DNA of 64,000 nucleotides from Faucicola osloensis_C (GTDB lineage Bacteria; Pseudomonadota; Gammaproteobacteria; Pseudomonadales; Moraxellaceae). Under the pieces are notes generated by a model that saw only the letters and a list, made by a program, of their open reading frames with translations, had not been told where the DNA came from and ran no database searches. A program made the translations under genes and the position numbers. Within the stretch, counting starts at the first letter, position 1. Every line of letters starts with the position of its first letter. Of this stretch, positions 16,119 through 24,736 are shown one piece after another. The DNA is taken from the NCBI GenBank assembly GCA_019353055.1, contig JABAHL010000001.1:186001-250000 (forward strand), read 5' to 3'.

Positions 16119-19100
16119 ATGACGAATGCTACGCACCCACTGTCTCATCTTTCCTTTCGCCTTAACCAATCGTTGTTTGACAATGCTAAACATGATAAAA
16201 AATGGCTGGGCAACTTACAAGGCATGACGCAAGCCCTATGGCTTGCCAGCCTCACTAGCAGCGATAGCGGTCAGCAAAACCGACTTAAAGTGGTCGTCAC
16301 CCGTGACCAAAATCAGCTCAATCAGCTTGAAACAGAGTTGGCATTTAGTGGGGTCGATGCCCATGTGTTTCCTGATTGGGAAACGCTCACCTATGATGAA
16401 CTGTCACCGCACCATGACATTGTCTCTGAGCGGATTCATTTGCTTACCCATATGCCGACTGATGGTATTTTACTGATTTCAGTGCAGACCTTAATGCACC
16501 GCGTCGCCCCTGCCTCATGGCTATTGGGGCAACATTTTGATTTGTCAGTGGGGGACACCTTTGATGTGGCAACCGAACGTCGAAAACTGGCAACCGCGGG
16601 CTATCATGCGGTAGATAATGTCTTCGAGCCCGGGGAATTTGCTGTGCGTGGCAGCGTGATTGATTTGTTTGCCATTGGTCAGCCATTCCCAGTGCGCATT
16701 GATTTATTTGATGATGAGATCGAGAGCATCCGTTTTTTTAACCCACAAACCCAGCGTAGCCTGACCCAAGCGGATTTGGACGAATTAAAAGACAGTGACC
16801 CGCATCAATATGTCAAGTTTATCAATAGTCAAAAAAAATCGGGTGAGACCATCGGTAAAATCACCAGCTTTCAGATTTTACCCGCGCGAGAATTTCCCTT
16901 AGATGAGGGTAAAGAAACGTTTCGCGCCAATTTTGCCAGCACCTTTGCCCATACCAGTGCTAGACGCTTTGAGCTGTTTAACGATGTGATGAACGGCATT
17001 GCACCCGCGGGGGTGGAGTATTATCAGCCGTTATTCTTTGACACGGATACTTGGCACAATGGCTCGGATTTTTTTAGTTATTTGCCCAAAGATAGCTTGT
17101 TTATCGTCGATAATCAAATAGACACGGCTTACCAAAATTTTTGGCAACAAATCCAAACTCGCTACAATGACCGCAGGCACGATATCGAAAAACCGATTGT
17201 GGCACCGCAAGATTTGTATCTGGCAGCGCATATCTTTAACGAAAAAATTGCCCAATATCCCCGCATTATCACCAGCGAACAACCAATCGATGAGACCAAA
17301 GTAGGGGCGATTAATGCTATGGTTGACACCCCCACTGATTTAACCGTTGACCATAAACTTGCTGAGCCACTGCAAAGACTGGTGGTATTTCGCGAGCAGT
17401 TTGCTAAACCGATATTATTGGTTGCTGAAACTGCGGGTCGCCGGGAGATTTTATCGGAGCTGTTGCAAAAACGTTTTAATTTACAAAGTGTTTCAGGATT
17501 GACCGATTTTCTTGCAAACATGGATGAGGCGCATAGTAATGCGATTGCCTTGACCATTGCACCGATTGAACGAGGCGCGTTACTCCCCGATAAGTTTGCG
17601 ATTGTCTCAGAAACCCAGTTATTTGGACGGCAGGTATTACAAACTCGCCGCCGTCGCCAAAGCGATGTGTCTGATGAATTTTTGGTTAAATCGGTCAGTG
17701 AGCTTAATATCGGCGACCCTGTGGTGCATATTGATTTTGGCATTGGGCGTTATCAAGGCTTGATTACCCTTGAGATTGATAGACAACTGCAAGAGTTCAT
17801 CCATCTTACCTATGCTGATGATGCTAGTGTGTATGTGCCTGTGGCAAATCTGCAGCTTATCAGCCGTTATGCGGGTGGCGACGCGGCAACCGCACCGCTT
17901 CATACCATAGGTAGCGGTAAATGGGATAAAGCCAAAGCCAAGGTACTCAGCCAAATTCATGATGTGGCGGCGGAACTGTTAAATGTGCAAGCTCGCCGTG
18001 ATGCCAAAGTGGGCATTAACTTCCCAATTGATCAAATCCAGTATGACCTATTTGCCAGTCAATTTGCGTTTGAAGAAACGCCCGACCAAGCCAATGCCAT
18101 TGAAGCGGTTAAGTTTGATATGAAGCAAAATAAGCCAATGGACAGGCTGGTGTGCGGTGATGTCGGTTTTGGTAAAACCGAAGTGGCAATGCGTGCTGCT
18201 TTTATTGCGGTGCAAGCAGGGTATCAAGTGGCAGTGCTAGTACCGACGACGCTGCTTGCTGGGCAACACGAAGACAACTTTTTGGATCGATTTGCCGATT
18301 GGCCAATCCGCATTGAAAGCCTGTCTCGCTTTGGCACCAAAAAACAACACGACAAAATTTTAGCAGATTTGGCAAATGGGCAAGTGGATATCGTCATCGG
18401 TACCCACCGTATTTTGCAAGAAGATGTCAAGTTTGCCAACTTAGGTCTGATGATTGTCGATGAAGAACACCGTTTTGGCGTGCGAGATAAAGAGCGTATC
18501 AAAGCCATGCAATCGGATGTTGACGTACTATCGATGACCGCAACACCCATTCCACGTACGCTGAACATGGCGTTATCGGGTATGAGAAACATGTCGATTA
18601 TTGCCACGCCCCCTGCAAGGCGGTTGGCAATTAAAACCTTTGTCATGCAAAAGTCTGATAACTTACTCAAAGAAGCGATTTTGCGTGAATTATTGCGTGG
18701 CGGACAGGTGTTTTTACTGCATAACGATGTGGCAAGCATTGAGCGGATGGCAGAAACCGTGCGAGAGCTTGTGCCCGAATCTCGGGTGGCAGTGGCGCAC
18801 GGTCAGATGAAAGAACGAGAGCTTGAGCAAATCATGCAATCGTTTTACCACAAAAGACACAATGTATTGGTGTGTACCACCATTATCGAAACGGGCATTG
18901 ATATCCCTAATGCCAACACCATTATCATCAACCGTGCCGATAAATTTGGGCTCGCCCAGCTTCACCAACTGCGCGGCCGCGTCGGGCGTAGTCACCACCA
19001 AGCCTATTGTTATCTGCTTGTGCCTTCGATTAAAGGCTTGACCAGCGACGCCCAAAAACGCCTTGATGCCATCAGCCGTGCCAATACCTTGGGGGCAGGC

Positions 19101-19721
19101 TTTATGCTTGCCAGTGAAGACCTTGAGATTCGTGGGGCGGGGGAGCTACTGGGCAAAAACCAAAGCGGCAATATGCAAGCGGTTGGTTTTAACTTGTATA
19201 TGGATATGCTAAACCGTGCCACCAAAGCCATCAAAGCAGGTAAACAACCTGATTTGAACACCCCATTATCGCTAACCAGTGACATTAATCTGCATTTGTC
19301 GGCACTCATTCCTGAAGAGTATCTGGGTGATGTCCATCAGCGGCTATTGTTTTATAAAAAAATCGCCAATGCCGAAGACTATGACAGCCTAATTAGTATA
19401 CGCAGCGAAATGCTAGACCGTTTTGGCAGTTTGCCGGAGCCGACCAAAAATCTATTTGCCATTCACCAAATCCGCTTATTGGCTGAAGCGCTGGAGATTA
19501 GCAAGATTGATGGCAATGAGCGGCAAGTCACCTTCGAGTTTTCGCCCAATACCCCTGTGGAAGCCATTACCATTATTGGGCTTATTCAGTCGAATCCGAA
19601 AAAATTTAAAATGAATGGCGCGACAGGGTTAAAAATGATGGATGACAAAGCCCTTGCCACGCCAGAAGGACGGATTGATGCGGTGAAAAATCTCATAGAG
19701 AAATTATCTTTAAAAGCGTGA
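16119..19721 (+). CDS. mfd: Transcription-repair coupling factor Mfd
   Basis: A 1200-residue SF2 translocase that removes RNA polymerase stalled at DNA lesions and recruits UvrA. The order is as expected: N-terminal UvrB-like part (FPDWETLTYDELSPH), RNA-polymerase-interacting domain with VHIDFGIGRYQGL and FIHLTYADDASVYVP, the RecG-like motor with Walker A GDVGFGKT at 680-687 and D781-E-E-H784, the TRG-type QLRGRVGRS block, and the C-terminal autoinhibitory domain. Length is slightly above E. coli Mfd (1148). No strong Shine-Dalgarno; the start is directly behind a 15-bp duplication. Confidence 0.97.
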   Translation: MTNATHPLSHLSFRLNQSLFDNAKHDKKWLGNLQGMTQALWLASLTSSDSGQQNRLKVVVTRDQNQLNQLETELAFSGVDAHVFPDWETLTYDELSPHHDIVSERIHLLTHMPTDGILLISVQTLMHRVAPASWLLGQHFDLSVGDTFDVATERRKLATAGYHAVDNVFEPGEFAVRGSVIDLFAIGQPFPVRIDLFDDEIESIRFFNPQTQRSLTQADLDELKDSDPHQYVKFINSQKKSGETIGKITSFQILPAREFPLDEGKETFRANFASTFAHTSARRFELFNDVMNGIAPAGVEYYQPLFFDTDTWHNGSDFFSYLPKDSLFIVDNQIDTAYQNFWQQIQTRYNDRRHDIEKPIVAPQDLYLAAHIFNEKIAQYPRIITSEQPIDETKVGAINAMVDTPTDLTVDHKLAEPLQRLVVFREQFAKPILLVAETAGRREILSELLQKRFNLQSVSGLTDFLANMDEAHSNAIALTIAPIERGALLPDKFAIVSETQLFGRQVLQTRRRRQSDVSDEFLVKSVSELNIGDPVVHIDFGIGRYQGLITLEIDRQLQEFIHLTYADDASVYVPVANLQLISRYAGGDAATAPLHTIGSGKWDKAKAKVLSQIHDVAAELLNVQARRDAKVGINFPIDQIQYDLFASQFAFEETPDQANAIEAVKFDMKQNKPMDRLVCGDVGFGKTEVAMRAAFIAVQAGYQVAVLVPTTLLAGQHEDNFLDRFADWPIRIESLSRFGTKKQHDKILADLANGQVDIVIGTHRILQEDVKFANLGLMIVDEEHRFGVRDKERIKAMQSDVDVLSMTATPIPRTLNMALSGMRNMSIIATPPARRLAIKTFVMQKSDNLLKEAILRELLRGGQVFLLHNDVASIERMAETVRELVPESRVAVAHGQMKERELEQIMQSFYHKRHNVLVCTTIIETGIDIPNANTIIINRADKFGLAQLHQLRGRVGRSHHQAYCYLLVPSIKGLTSDAQKRLDAISRANTLGAGFMLASEDLEIRGAGELLGKNQSGNMQAVGFNLYMDMLNRATKAIKAGKQPDLNTPLSLTSDINLHLSALIPEEYLGDVHQRLLFYKKIANAEDYDSLISIRSEMLDRFGSLPEPTKNLFAIHQIRLLAEALEISKIDGNERQVTFEFSPNTPVEAITIIGLIQSNPKKFKMNGATGLKMMDDKALATPEGRIDAVKNLIEKLSLKA

Positions 19722-19790
19722 TGATGACCTGATAATAAATACTTATTGGCTCATCATAAGCGTGTTATAGCGAAAAAGAAGATTTAGAAA

Positions 19791-19994
19791 ATGATGGAAA
19801 ATCAATTACCCAATGGCGAACGCCTAATTGAAGAACCTACCTATCCCGAAGATTGGGAATGTTGCGACAACGGCTGCGAAGAACTATGCGTGTATGAAAT
19901 TTACCGCGTTCAAAAACAAGCCTATGATGAACAGCAACAGCGACTCAAAAGCGTGCCTAAAACTACTTACGACACCCACAAACCTTCACAGTAG
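19791..19994 (+). CDS. Small Cys-rich oxidoreductase-like domain protein
   Basis: A 67-residue protein with the motif PEDWECCDNGCEELCVYEIY (about residues 19-38), matching the oxidoreductase-like family (PF09791 type) in which C-x2-G-C-x2-C-V is conserved. The clustered cysteines could bind metal, and function is unknown. The remainder is a polar helical tail. Two ATGs are adjacent (19791, 19794). It lies 69 bp after mfd on the same strand without an obvious terminator between, so co-transcription is possible. Confidence 0.72.
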   Translation: MMENQLPNGERLIEEPTYPEDWECCDNGCEELCVYEIYRVQKQAYDEQQQRLKSVPKTTYDTHKPSQ

Positions 19995-20207
19995 CTGGAT
20001 TACTCTTCAATAAAAGTAATTTTTTGTAAATTCATATTCCTGTCACATGAATTTCATGCTAATGTCATCAAACTCACGTTAAATATCATGACGTTATGAA
20101 GTTGCATTGATAACGTAAAATAGTAAGTAAACAACTAAAAAATGGCAAAAGCCTTAAAATGAATAAAAAATTCATAATCATTGGATAAAGAAGGATAGGA
20201 GTAAAAA

Positions 20208-20291
20208 ATGTTAGATATGTTAAATGAAGCGTTTGAATATGAAACCGATATCATCTATCTTGACGAAGGCGATGACGCGGTAGAAATGTAA
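20208..20291 (+). CDS. 27-residue acidic peptide (predicted small gene)
   Basis: ATG at 20208 opens a 27-codon frame ending TAA at 20289-20291. The product is strongly acidic (nine Asp/Glu, no Lys or Arg) and begins MLDMLNEAFEYETDIIYLDE. I do not recognise it. Reasons to believe it: AGGATAGGAG ends 7 bases before the ATG, a very good Shine-Dalgarno, and a strong terminator lies 40 bp downstream. It is isolated between a + strand gene and a convergent - strand gene, so those signals serve nothing else visible. It could alternatively be a leader peptide or the coding part of a small RNA. Confidence 0.5.
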   Translation: MLDMLNEAFEYETDIIYLDEGDDAVEM

Positions 20292-20331
20292 ACTGCAAGT
20301 TAAGCGTAAAACGTAAAAATTCGCAACCGAT

Positions 20332-20369
20332 AACCTCTTAATATACCGATTAAGAGGTTTGTTTTTTTT
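20332..20369 (+). terminator. Rho-independent terminator after the 27-codon ORF
   Basis: AACCTCTTAAT (20332-20342) pairs perfectly with ATTAAGAGGTT (20349-20359), then a run of T (20362-20369). Confidence 0.88.
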
Positions 20370-20395
20370 GGGCAATATAAATGAATGATTACTGA

Positions 20396-21319
20396 CTAGT
20401 GATTATGACTGGTACTGGCAGGCATCGCCATCTCATGGTGCTTATCTTTCATATCCTGCATATTGTGCATGTCGTGATTCATGTTATGGCTCATATTATG
20501 GTTCATAGGCCTACTAGTCGGCATGGTAGTCGAAGCTGGCATAGAAGCAGGATTAGACGCAGAATGATTCATCGTCGACATATCGTGGTGCATACTCGTC
20601 TCATTCATGGCATGACTGACATGATTATGTGAACCGTGGCTATGGTGCATCATCATCGGGATAAAAATCACCGCAAGTCCAGACAACATCATAATCACCC
20701 CATTAATTTGGCGAAGGCGAAAATTTTTAATACTCGACTGTAGCATCCCCACAGTTTTTTGCGTGGCAATCAACATCGGCATGGTACCTAGCCCAAATAC
20801 AAACATTAGAGCCGCCCCTGTAGCGACGTTGTTGCCAGCAATCGCCATCATGAGCGCACCATACACCAATCCACACGGCAAAAATCCCCAAAGCAAGCCA
20901 GCAAACAAAGCTTTACCAAAGCTATCAATCGGAAACACTTTTTTGCGTATCGGGGCAAGCGATTGCCAAAAGCGCATCCCGAACTTTTCTAACTGATTAA
21001 ACAGCGGTAACCCAAGCATCGCAAGCCCAATCAACACCAATACCGCACCCAGTACAATTCTTGGCGCACTGTTGCTCATAATGGATTGAAAGATTGCCAC
21101 CCCAACAAAACCGGCAATCAATCCAAGCAAGGAATAACTGATGAGGCGTCCCAAATGATACGTCAAAATCAAGCCATTTTTTTTGCTGTCCGATACATGC
21201 TGCATAGACAGCCCAAAAGCCGTCACAATGCCACCGCACATCCCTAGACAGTGCGGTGAGCCGAACAATCCCATGCTAAAGGCTGCCAAAAATAATGCCC
21301 AGGTCATAAAATGCTCCAA
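20396..21319 (-). CDS. TauE/SafE-UreH family membrane protein with His/Met-rich C-terminal tail
   Basis: A 307-residue protein. Residues 1-220 form the six-helix UreH/sulfite-exporter-like domain, with GSPHCLGMCGG (20-30; C24, C28) and GFLPCG (145-150), cysteine positions shared with the DsbD/CcdA superfamily. Residues 222-307 are a hydrophilic tail holding 17 His and 17 Met in 86 residues, of the kind that binds Cu(I)/Cu(II). Upstream on the same strand is ccoS. In Pseudomonas-type genomes this protein follows ccoGHIS, where it is thought to help copper loading of cbb3 oxidase. Copper handling is therefore my inference; substrate is not proven. Confidence 0.8.
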   Translation of the reverse strand: MEHFMTWALFLAAFSMGLFGSPHCLGMCGGIVTAFGLSMQHVSDSKKNGLILTYHLGRLISYSLLGLIAGFVGVAIFQSIMSNSAPRIVLGAVLVLIGLAMLGLPLFNQLEKFGMRFWQSLAPIRKKVFPIDSFGKALFAGLLWGFLPCGLVYGALMMAIAGNNVATGAALMFVFGLGTMPMLIATQKTVGMLQSSIKNFRLRQINGVIMMLSGLAVIFIPMMMHHSHGSHNHVSHAMNETSMHHDMSTMNHSASNPASMPASTTMPTSRPMNHNMSHNMNHDMHNMQDMKDKHHEMAMPASTSHNH

Positions 21320-21396
21320 AAAAGTCTAAAAATTTTTGCAAAACGTAGATAAATCAATAGAAAGAAATCAGCAGGAAGAAAGATAACACCAACGCG

Positions 21397-21627
21397 TTAT
21401 TTTTGCTCGTCAGTAGGGTCTTGTATTTTTGGGGGATGAGAAGATGAAGGCTTGGCGGGATTTTGACCCAATTGTTCACGGCGAAATTGTCTGTCATCCA
21501 AAATGACCCGCTGAGATTCATTGTCCAAATCGTCAAATTGGCGTGATTTGATGGCGTAATAAATGGCAAAAATACCCAATACAAATAGCACTAGACTAAT
21601 AGGAATCAAAAAATACATGCTTTGCAT
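21397..21627 (-). CDS. ccoS: cbb3-type cytochrome oxidase assembly protein CcoS
   Basis: A 76-residue protein with one N-terminal membrane helix (about 4-25, YFLIPISLVLFVLGIFAIYY) followed by the family hallmark QFDDLDNESQRVILDD and a longer than usual polar Pro/Lys/Gln tail. CcoS is needed for cofactor insertion into cbb3 oxidase. Start is ATG 21627; Met4 is an alternative. The TauE/UreH gene follows 77 bp downstream. The usual partner genes ccoI, ccoG and ccoNOPQ are not upstream here. Confidence 0.88.
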   Translation of the reverse strand: MQSMYFLIPISLVLFVLGIFAIYYAIKSRQFDDLDNESQRVILDDRQFRREQLGQNPAKPSSSHPPKIQDPTDEQK

Positions 21628-21732
21628 CGGGCATCCCCATTACTTGGCGTAAACAAACGAATTAAGTTAAAAAAACCATTATACGCTTATTTTGACATAA
21701 ATAAATGCGGCAAAATGTCGCAGCGTTGCTGT

Positions 21733-21760
21733 AGCAATTAAATAGCAGCAATCAAATAGC
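21733..21760. repeat. 14-bp tandem repeat upstream of ccoS
   Basis: AGCAATTAAATAGC (21733-21746) and AGCAATCAAATAGC (21747-21760), 13 of 14 identical. Confidence 0.7.
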
Positions 21761-21816
21761 CTTTAGTATGCTTACAAAATAAACACATGGGTTGCAAATC
21801 AAAGCAACTCAGTGAT

Positions 21817-21843
21817 TTGAGTGCGAACAATGAATGCTATAAT
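21817..21843 (+). promoter_or_regulatory. Predicted promoter of the rhodanese gene (extended -10)
   Basis: TTGAGT (21817-21822), a short 15-bp spacer, then TGC-TATAAT (-10 at 21838-21843). The extended -10 partly compensates for the short spacer. The start site would be about 50 bp before the ORF. Confidence 0.5.
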
Positions 21844-21902
21844 CATAGTGGGTTAAACATTGAGGTTTAACTTGGTTTTAAAACTCAAAATTCTACAAGG
21901 AA

Positions 21903-22241
21903 ATGATGATGTTGATGCCTAAAATCTTTAAGCCTTCCCTTAAACTTTCAAAAAAACGGTTGCTTGCCTTAGGCGCGGCTGTCATGGTTGGTGCGTTATT
22001 GATGCCAACAGCAAACGCGGCGACAGTGGTCATTGATGTGCGTACCCCAGAGGAGTATTCTGTGAATCATCCCGCAGGTGCCATTAATATTCCATACAAT
22101 GAATTACTTGCCAAAATAACCGCGCAAGGCATTGCAAAATCAGACACCATTAAAGTGTATAGCCGTGGTGGCGGTCGTGCCCAACAAGCCAAATCTGCCT
22201 TACAGTCAGCTGGTTACACCAATGTAGAGATTCAAAAATAG
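21903..22241 (+). CDS. Periplasmic rhodanese-like protein with Ser in place of the catalytic Cys
   Basis: A 112-residue single-domain rhodanese resembling PspE. The N-terminus is a signal peptide (KKRLLALGAAVMVGALLMP, predicted cut after ANA), so it acts in the periplasm. Fold landmarks are present: VIDVRTPEEYSVNHPAGAINIPY. The active-site loop reads K-V-Y-S87-R-G-G-G-R92, where active rhodaneses have Cys at the Ser position; the codon is AGC, one base from TGC. Sulfur transfer by the normal persulfide route is thus unlikely. Four in-frame ATGs lie at 21903-21915; AAGGAA best suits 21909. Convergent with ydcF-like, stops almost touching. Confidence 0.85.
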   Translation: MMMLMPKIFKPSLKLSKKRLLALGAAVMVGALLMPTANAATVVIDVRTPEEYSVNHPAGAINIPYNELLAKITAQGIAKSDTIKVYSRGGGRAQQAKSALQSAGYTNVEIQK

Positions 22242-22242
22242 C

Positions 22243-22929
22243 TCATTTATTGGTCGGTTGGCAGTCGTATTGGGGTTTGATAAGATCGCGAGCGAATGCC
22301 AACAATTCATACAAGGCGCGTCTTGAATGCTGCAGGTTCTGATCAAAATGCTGCCAATCATTTGCCTTTGGTAAAGGGGCGATACTTGGAATAGTAGCCA
22401 CACCATTGATGGCAAACTGCCGCCTTGAGCGGTTCATGTGATACGCATCGGTCACCAAAATCACCTGTTTGACATTGACCATTTCTGCGGTATATTTGGC
22501 ATTTTGACAGGTGTTAAAGCTGTTTTTCTCTGCCACGACCCACATAATGCCCTTTTTTTGCAGCCACTTTGCCATCCATGGCGCCTCCTTACCACTGACG
22601 ATGATGGGTAAGCCAGTCTGCTGATACACTTGGCTGGCTTTAATCAATCGACTTTCGGTAAATTGGTTAATCACAATCTCATTTTGCTGGTTATTGGTTA
22701 ATCCGCCACCTAATACCACAATCGCCGTTGCAGGATTGACGCTCACCGCCGATTCTGGTAGGCGATAGCAATCTAAGATAAACAATACAATGGTAGAGAA
22801 CAGGGGTGTAAAAAAACTGAGTGTGATTAAACACCCCAACAATACCACAACGGTCAAAATTCGTTTAATGGTTGAAAAAAATCGCTCAAGGTAATTAATG
22901 AGCTTGGCGAATGCTACCATCAGTTTCAA
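22243..22929 (-). CDS. YdcF/ElyC family DUF218 membrane protein
   Basis: A 228-residue protein with a membrane segment near residues 24-52 and a DUF218 domain beyond it. Readable motifs are AIVVLGGGLTNN, LIKASQVYQQTGLPIIVSGK, EKNSFNTCQNA and ILVTDAYHMNRSRRQF, the last being the family block with conserved His and Arg. DUF218 proteins such as ElyC and SanA are linked to envelope integrity and peptidoglycan precursor supply. The 5' end overlaps the murB 3' end by about 35 nt (or 26 if Met4 is used), suggesting translational coupling with a peptidoglycan gene and supporting an envelope role. Confidence 0.83.
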   Translation of the reverse strand: MKLMVAFAKLINYLERFFSTIKRILTVVVLLGCLITLSFFTPLFSTIVLFILDCYRLPESAVSVNPATAIVVLGGGLTNNQQNEIVINQFTESRLIKASQVYQQTGLPIIVSGKEAPWMAKWLQKKGIMWVVAEKNSFNTCQNAKYTAEMVNVKQVILVTDAYHMNRSRRQFAINGVATIPSIAPLPKANDWQHFDQNLQHSRRALYELLAFARDLIKPQYDCQPTNK

Positions 22930-24004
22930 TCCAAACCGGTTCAGCTTCCAATTTTATCCCAAATTTCTTAAGTACAGTCTCCTGTATAAATTGCATAGTT
23001 TTGGCTACATCACGTTGCGTCGCAACTTGTGGCGCATGGTTAGTCAACACTAGGGCTTGTTTTACATGCGTTAAAATCGGGGCAATGCCTTTACCTTTAA
23101 GCCCTGATTGGTCAATAAGCCAGCCAGCCGCAACTTTACAGTAATCAGTCAAATTGCCTTGGGCATTTTTGACAGGATAATGCACCAGATTGGGATAACT
23201 CTGAAGTAACTGGTCAACTTGGGATTTGGCGACGATGGGGTTTTTAAAAAAGCTGCCACAATTGGGCAAGTCGTTGGTATCGGGCAGTTTACTTTGACGA
23301 ATGTCGATGATGGCATTCATGGTATCCACTGGTGTGACTTCATCGCGACCTGCTTGGCTTGCATAGTGCTGTGCAACTTTTGCCACATCCCCATATTGGG
23401 TATTGGGTTTGGCGGTTTTACTGAGGGTAAAAATGACGCTAGTAATGAGCCATTGCCCGGCTTGCTGTTTAAACAGGCTGTCACGGTAGCTAAACTCGCA
23501 ATCAGCGTTGCTTAGATGATGCCACGTTAAACTCGGTATGTGAAACGCTTTTACACTGTCTATCGCATCTTCGGCTTGTACCCCATACGCACCGATGTTT
23601 TGCACGGGACTACCACCGACCCAGCTTGGGATTAACGCCAAATTTTCCAGTCCATACCAACCTTGATGGACCGTATCTACTACTAGCGTATGCCAATCCT
23701 CGCCAGCCATCACCTCAAGGGTTATCGTTTGGCTATCTTCAGACAGGATAGTTTTACCTTGAAAACTGGGTGACAGGACAACCGCGTCCAACACTTCGGG
23801 CAAAATGATATTACTACCATTAGATAGCACAATAAACGCTTGTTGATGGGCTGCCAGTTGTTTAAAAGTGGGCTCAATATCAGACAGATGAGTTAAACGA
23901 ATGAATTGTTTGGCTTGACAGGCTAATGCCATGGTATTGTATGCGCTAATATCCACATAGCTAGCATTAGCCTGCACAGGGTTAAGTTCAAAAAAATTGG
24001 TCAT
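22895..24004 (-). CDS. murB: UDP-N-acetylenolpyruvoylglucosamine reductase
   Basis: A 369-residue FAD enzyme that reduces UDP-GlcNAc-enolpyruvate to UDP-MurNAc with NADPH in the cytosol. It is the type I (E. coli-like) form. Landmarks: SAYNTMALACQA near the N-terminus, VLSNGSNIILPE for FAD pyrophosphate binding, SPVQNIGAYGVQ, YRDSLFK containing the type I Tyr loop, NCGSFFKNPIV with the catalytic Ser, and LEAEPVWIE with the C-terminal Glu. Length is slightly longer than E. coli MurB (342). It precedes the ydcF-like gene in a two-gene unit. Confidence 0.95.
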   Translation of the reverse strand: MTNFFELNPVQANASYVDISAYNTMALACQAKQFIRLTHLSDIEPTFKQLAAHQQAFIVLSNGSNIILPEVLDAVVLSPSFQGKTILSEDSQTITLEVMAGEDWHTLVVDTVHQGWYGLENLALIPSWVGGSPVQNIGAYGVQAEDAIDSVKAFHIPSLTWHHLSNADCEFSYRDSLFKQQAGQWLITSVIFTLSKTAKPNTQYGDVAKVAQHYASQAGRDEVTPVDTMNAIIDIRQSKLPDTNDLPNCGSFFKNPIVAKSQVDQLLQSYPNLVHYPVKNAQGNLTDYCKVAAGWLIDQSGLKGKGIAPILTHVKQALVLTNHAPQVATQRDVAKTMQFIQETVLKKFGIKLEAEPVWIETDGSIRQAH

Positions 24005-24129
24005 AAAATATCGTTAATAATCGGCAGAGTTGCTCATCGCCAGGGCAATGACTAGTACAATGATAAAGTGCTTATTATAACGAAATATCACAGGGAAAAT
24101 TGCGATTTTTATGACCCCATAACAAGCAA

Positions 24130-24564
24130 TTAAAACCCTTCTTCATCACTGCCAAAATGGTTAATATCCCTAAAACGGCTTAGCTGACGACGCTGTTTTT
24201 TATTTGGACGATGATCGGGGCGGGCAAGGTTAGCCAGTTTTTTTTGTTCAGTGAAAAATTCTCGTTGACTGATACTGGCATCGGTCTCTTGATAAAGCAC
24301 ACTGGCGGCAGTGGCATTGCCGCGCACTTCAGACAGCGCCAGCACCTTGACCGTTTTTTGGGTGTAATGATTGGCTGATCCTTGACGAATCGTCAATTCA
24401 TCGCCCACCCCTATTTCTTTACTAACCTTCACGCGATTGCCAAAATGGTGGACCCGTCCCGATTCAATCGCTTCCTTGGCTAGGGTGCGAGTTTTATAAA
24501 ACCTTGCTGCCCATAGCCATTTATCTAAACGCACTTTAATTTTATCAGTTGTACTCAATGACAT
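24130..24564 (-). CDS. hslR: Heat shock protein Hsp15 (ribosome-associated S4 RNA-binding protein)
   Basis: A 144-residue S4-domain protein. The S4 motif begins at once (KVRLDKWLWAARFYKTRTLA), followed by SGRVHHFGNRVK and the KNKKQRRQLSRF-like basic C-terminal tail. In E. coli Hsp15 binds free 50S subunits carrying a stalled nascent chain and helps recycle them. Length and motif order fit well. It is a single gene with 125 bp to murB downstream; no heat-shock promoter could be identified by eye. Confidence 0.9.
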   Translation of the reverse strand: MSLSTTDKIKVRLDKWLWAARFYKTRTLAKEAIESGRVHHFGNRVKVSKEIGVGDELTIRQGSANHYTQKTVKVLALSEVRGNATAASVLYQETDASISQREFFTEQKKLANLARPDHRPNKKQRRQLSRFRDINHFGSDEEGF

Positions 24565-24736
24565 TTCCTATAACTTAACTCCATGAATAACTTTAGATTA
24601 AATGGTTGTTTTTTCAAATCTTTCAATACATCACATCGATATTTCTAACAAGCAACGGGCGTGTCAAAGCGAGGCTAATAGTCTATTCATCATGACAGTT
24701 ATAAAACGCTGCTTAAACACTGAACAGTCAGAACCA

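Noticed and set aside
17162..19309. Several minus-strand ORFs of 80-190 codons within mfd
   Set aside because: mfd is continuous with all motifs; the antisense frames have compositions typical of shadow ORFs and no signals.
20046..20058. Odd palindrome CATGAATTTCATG upstream of the 27-codon ORF as an operator
   Set aside because: Thirteen bases in AT-rich sequence with no good promoter placed next to it; not enough to call a site.
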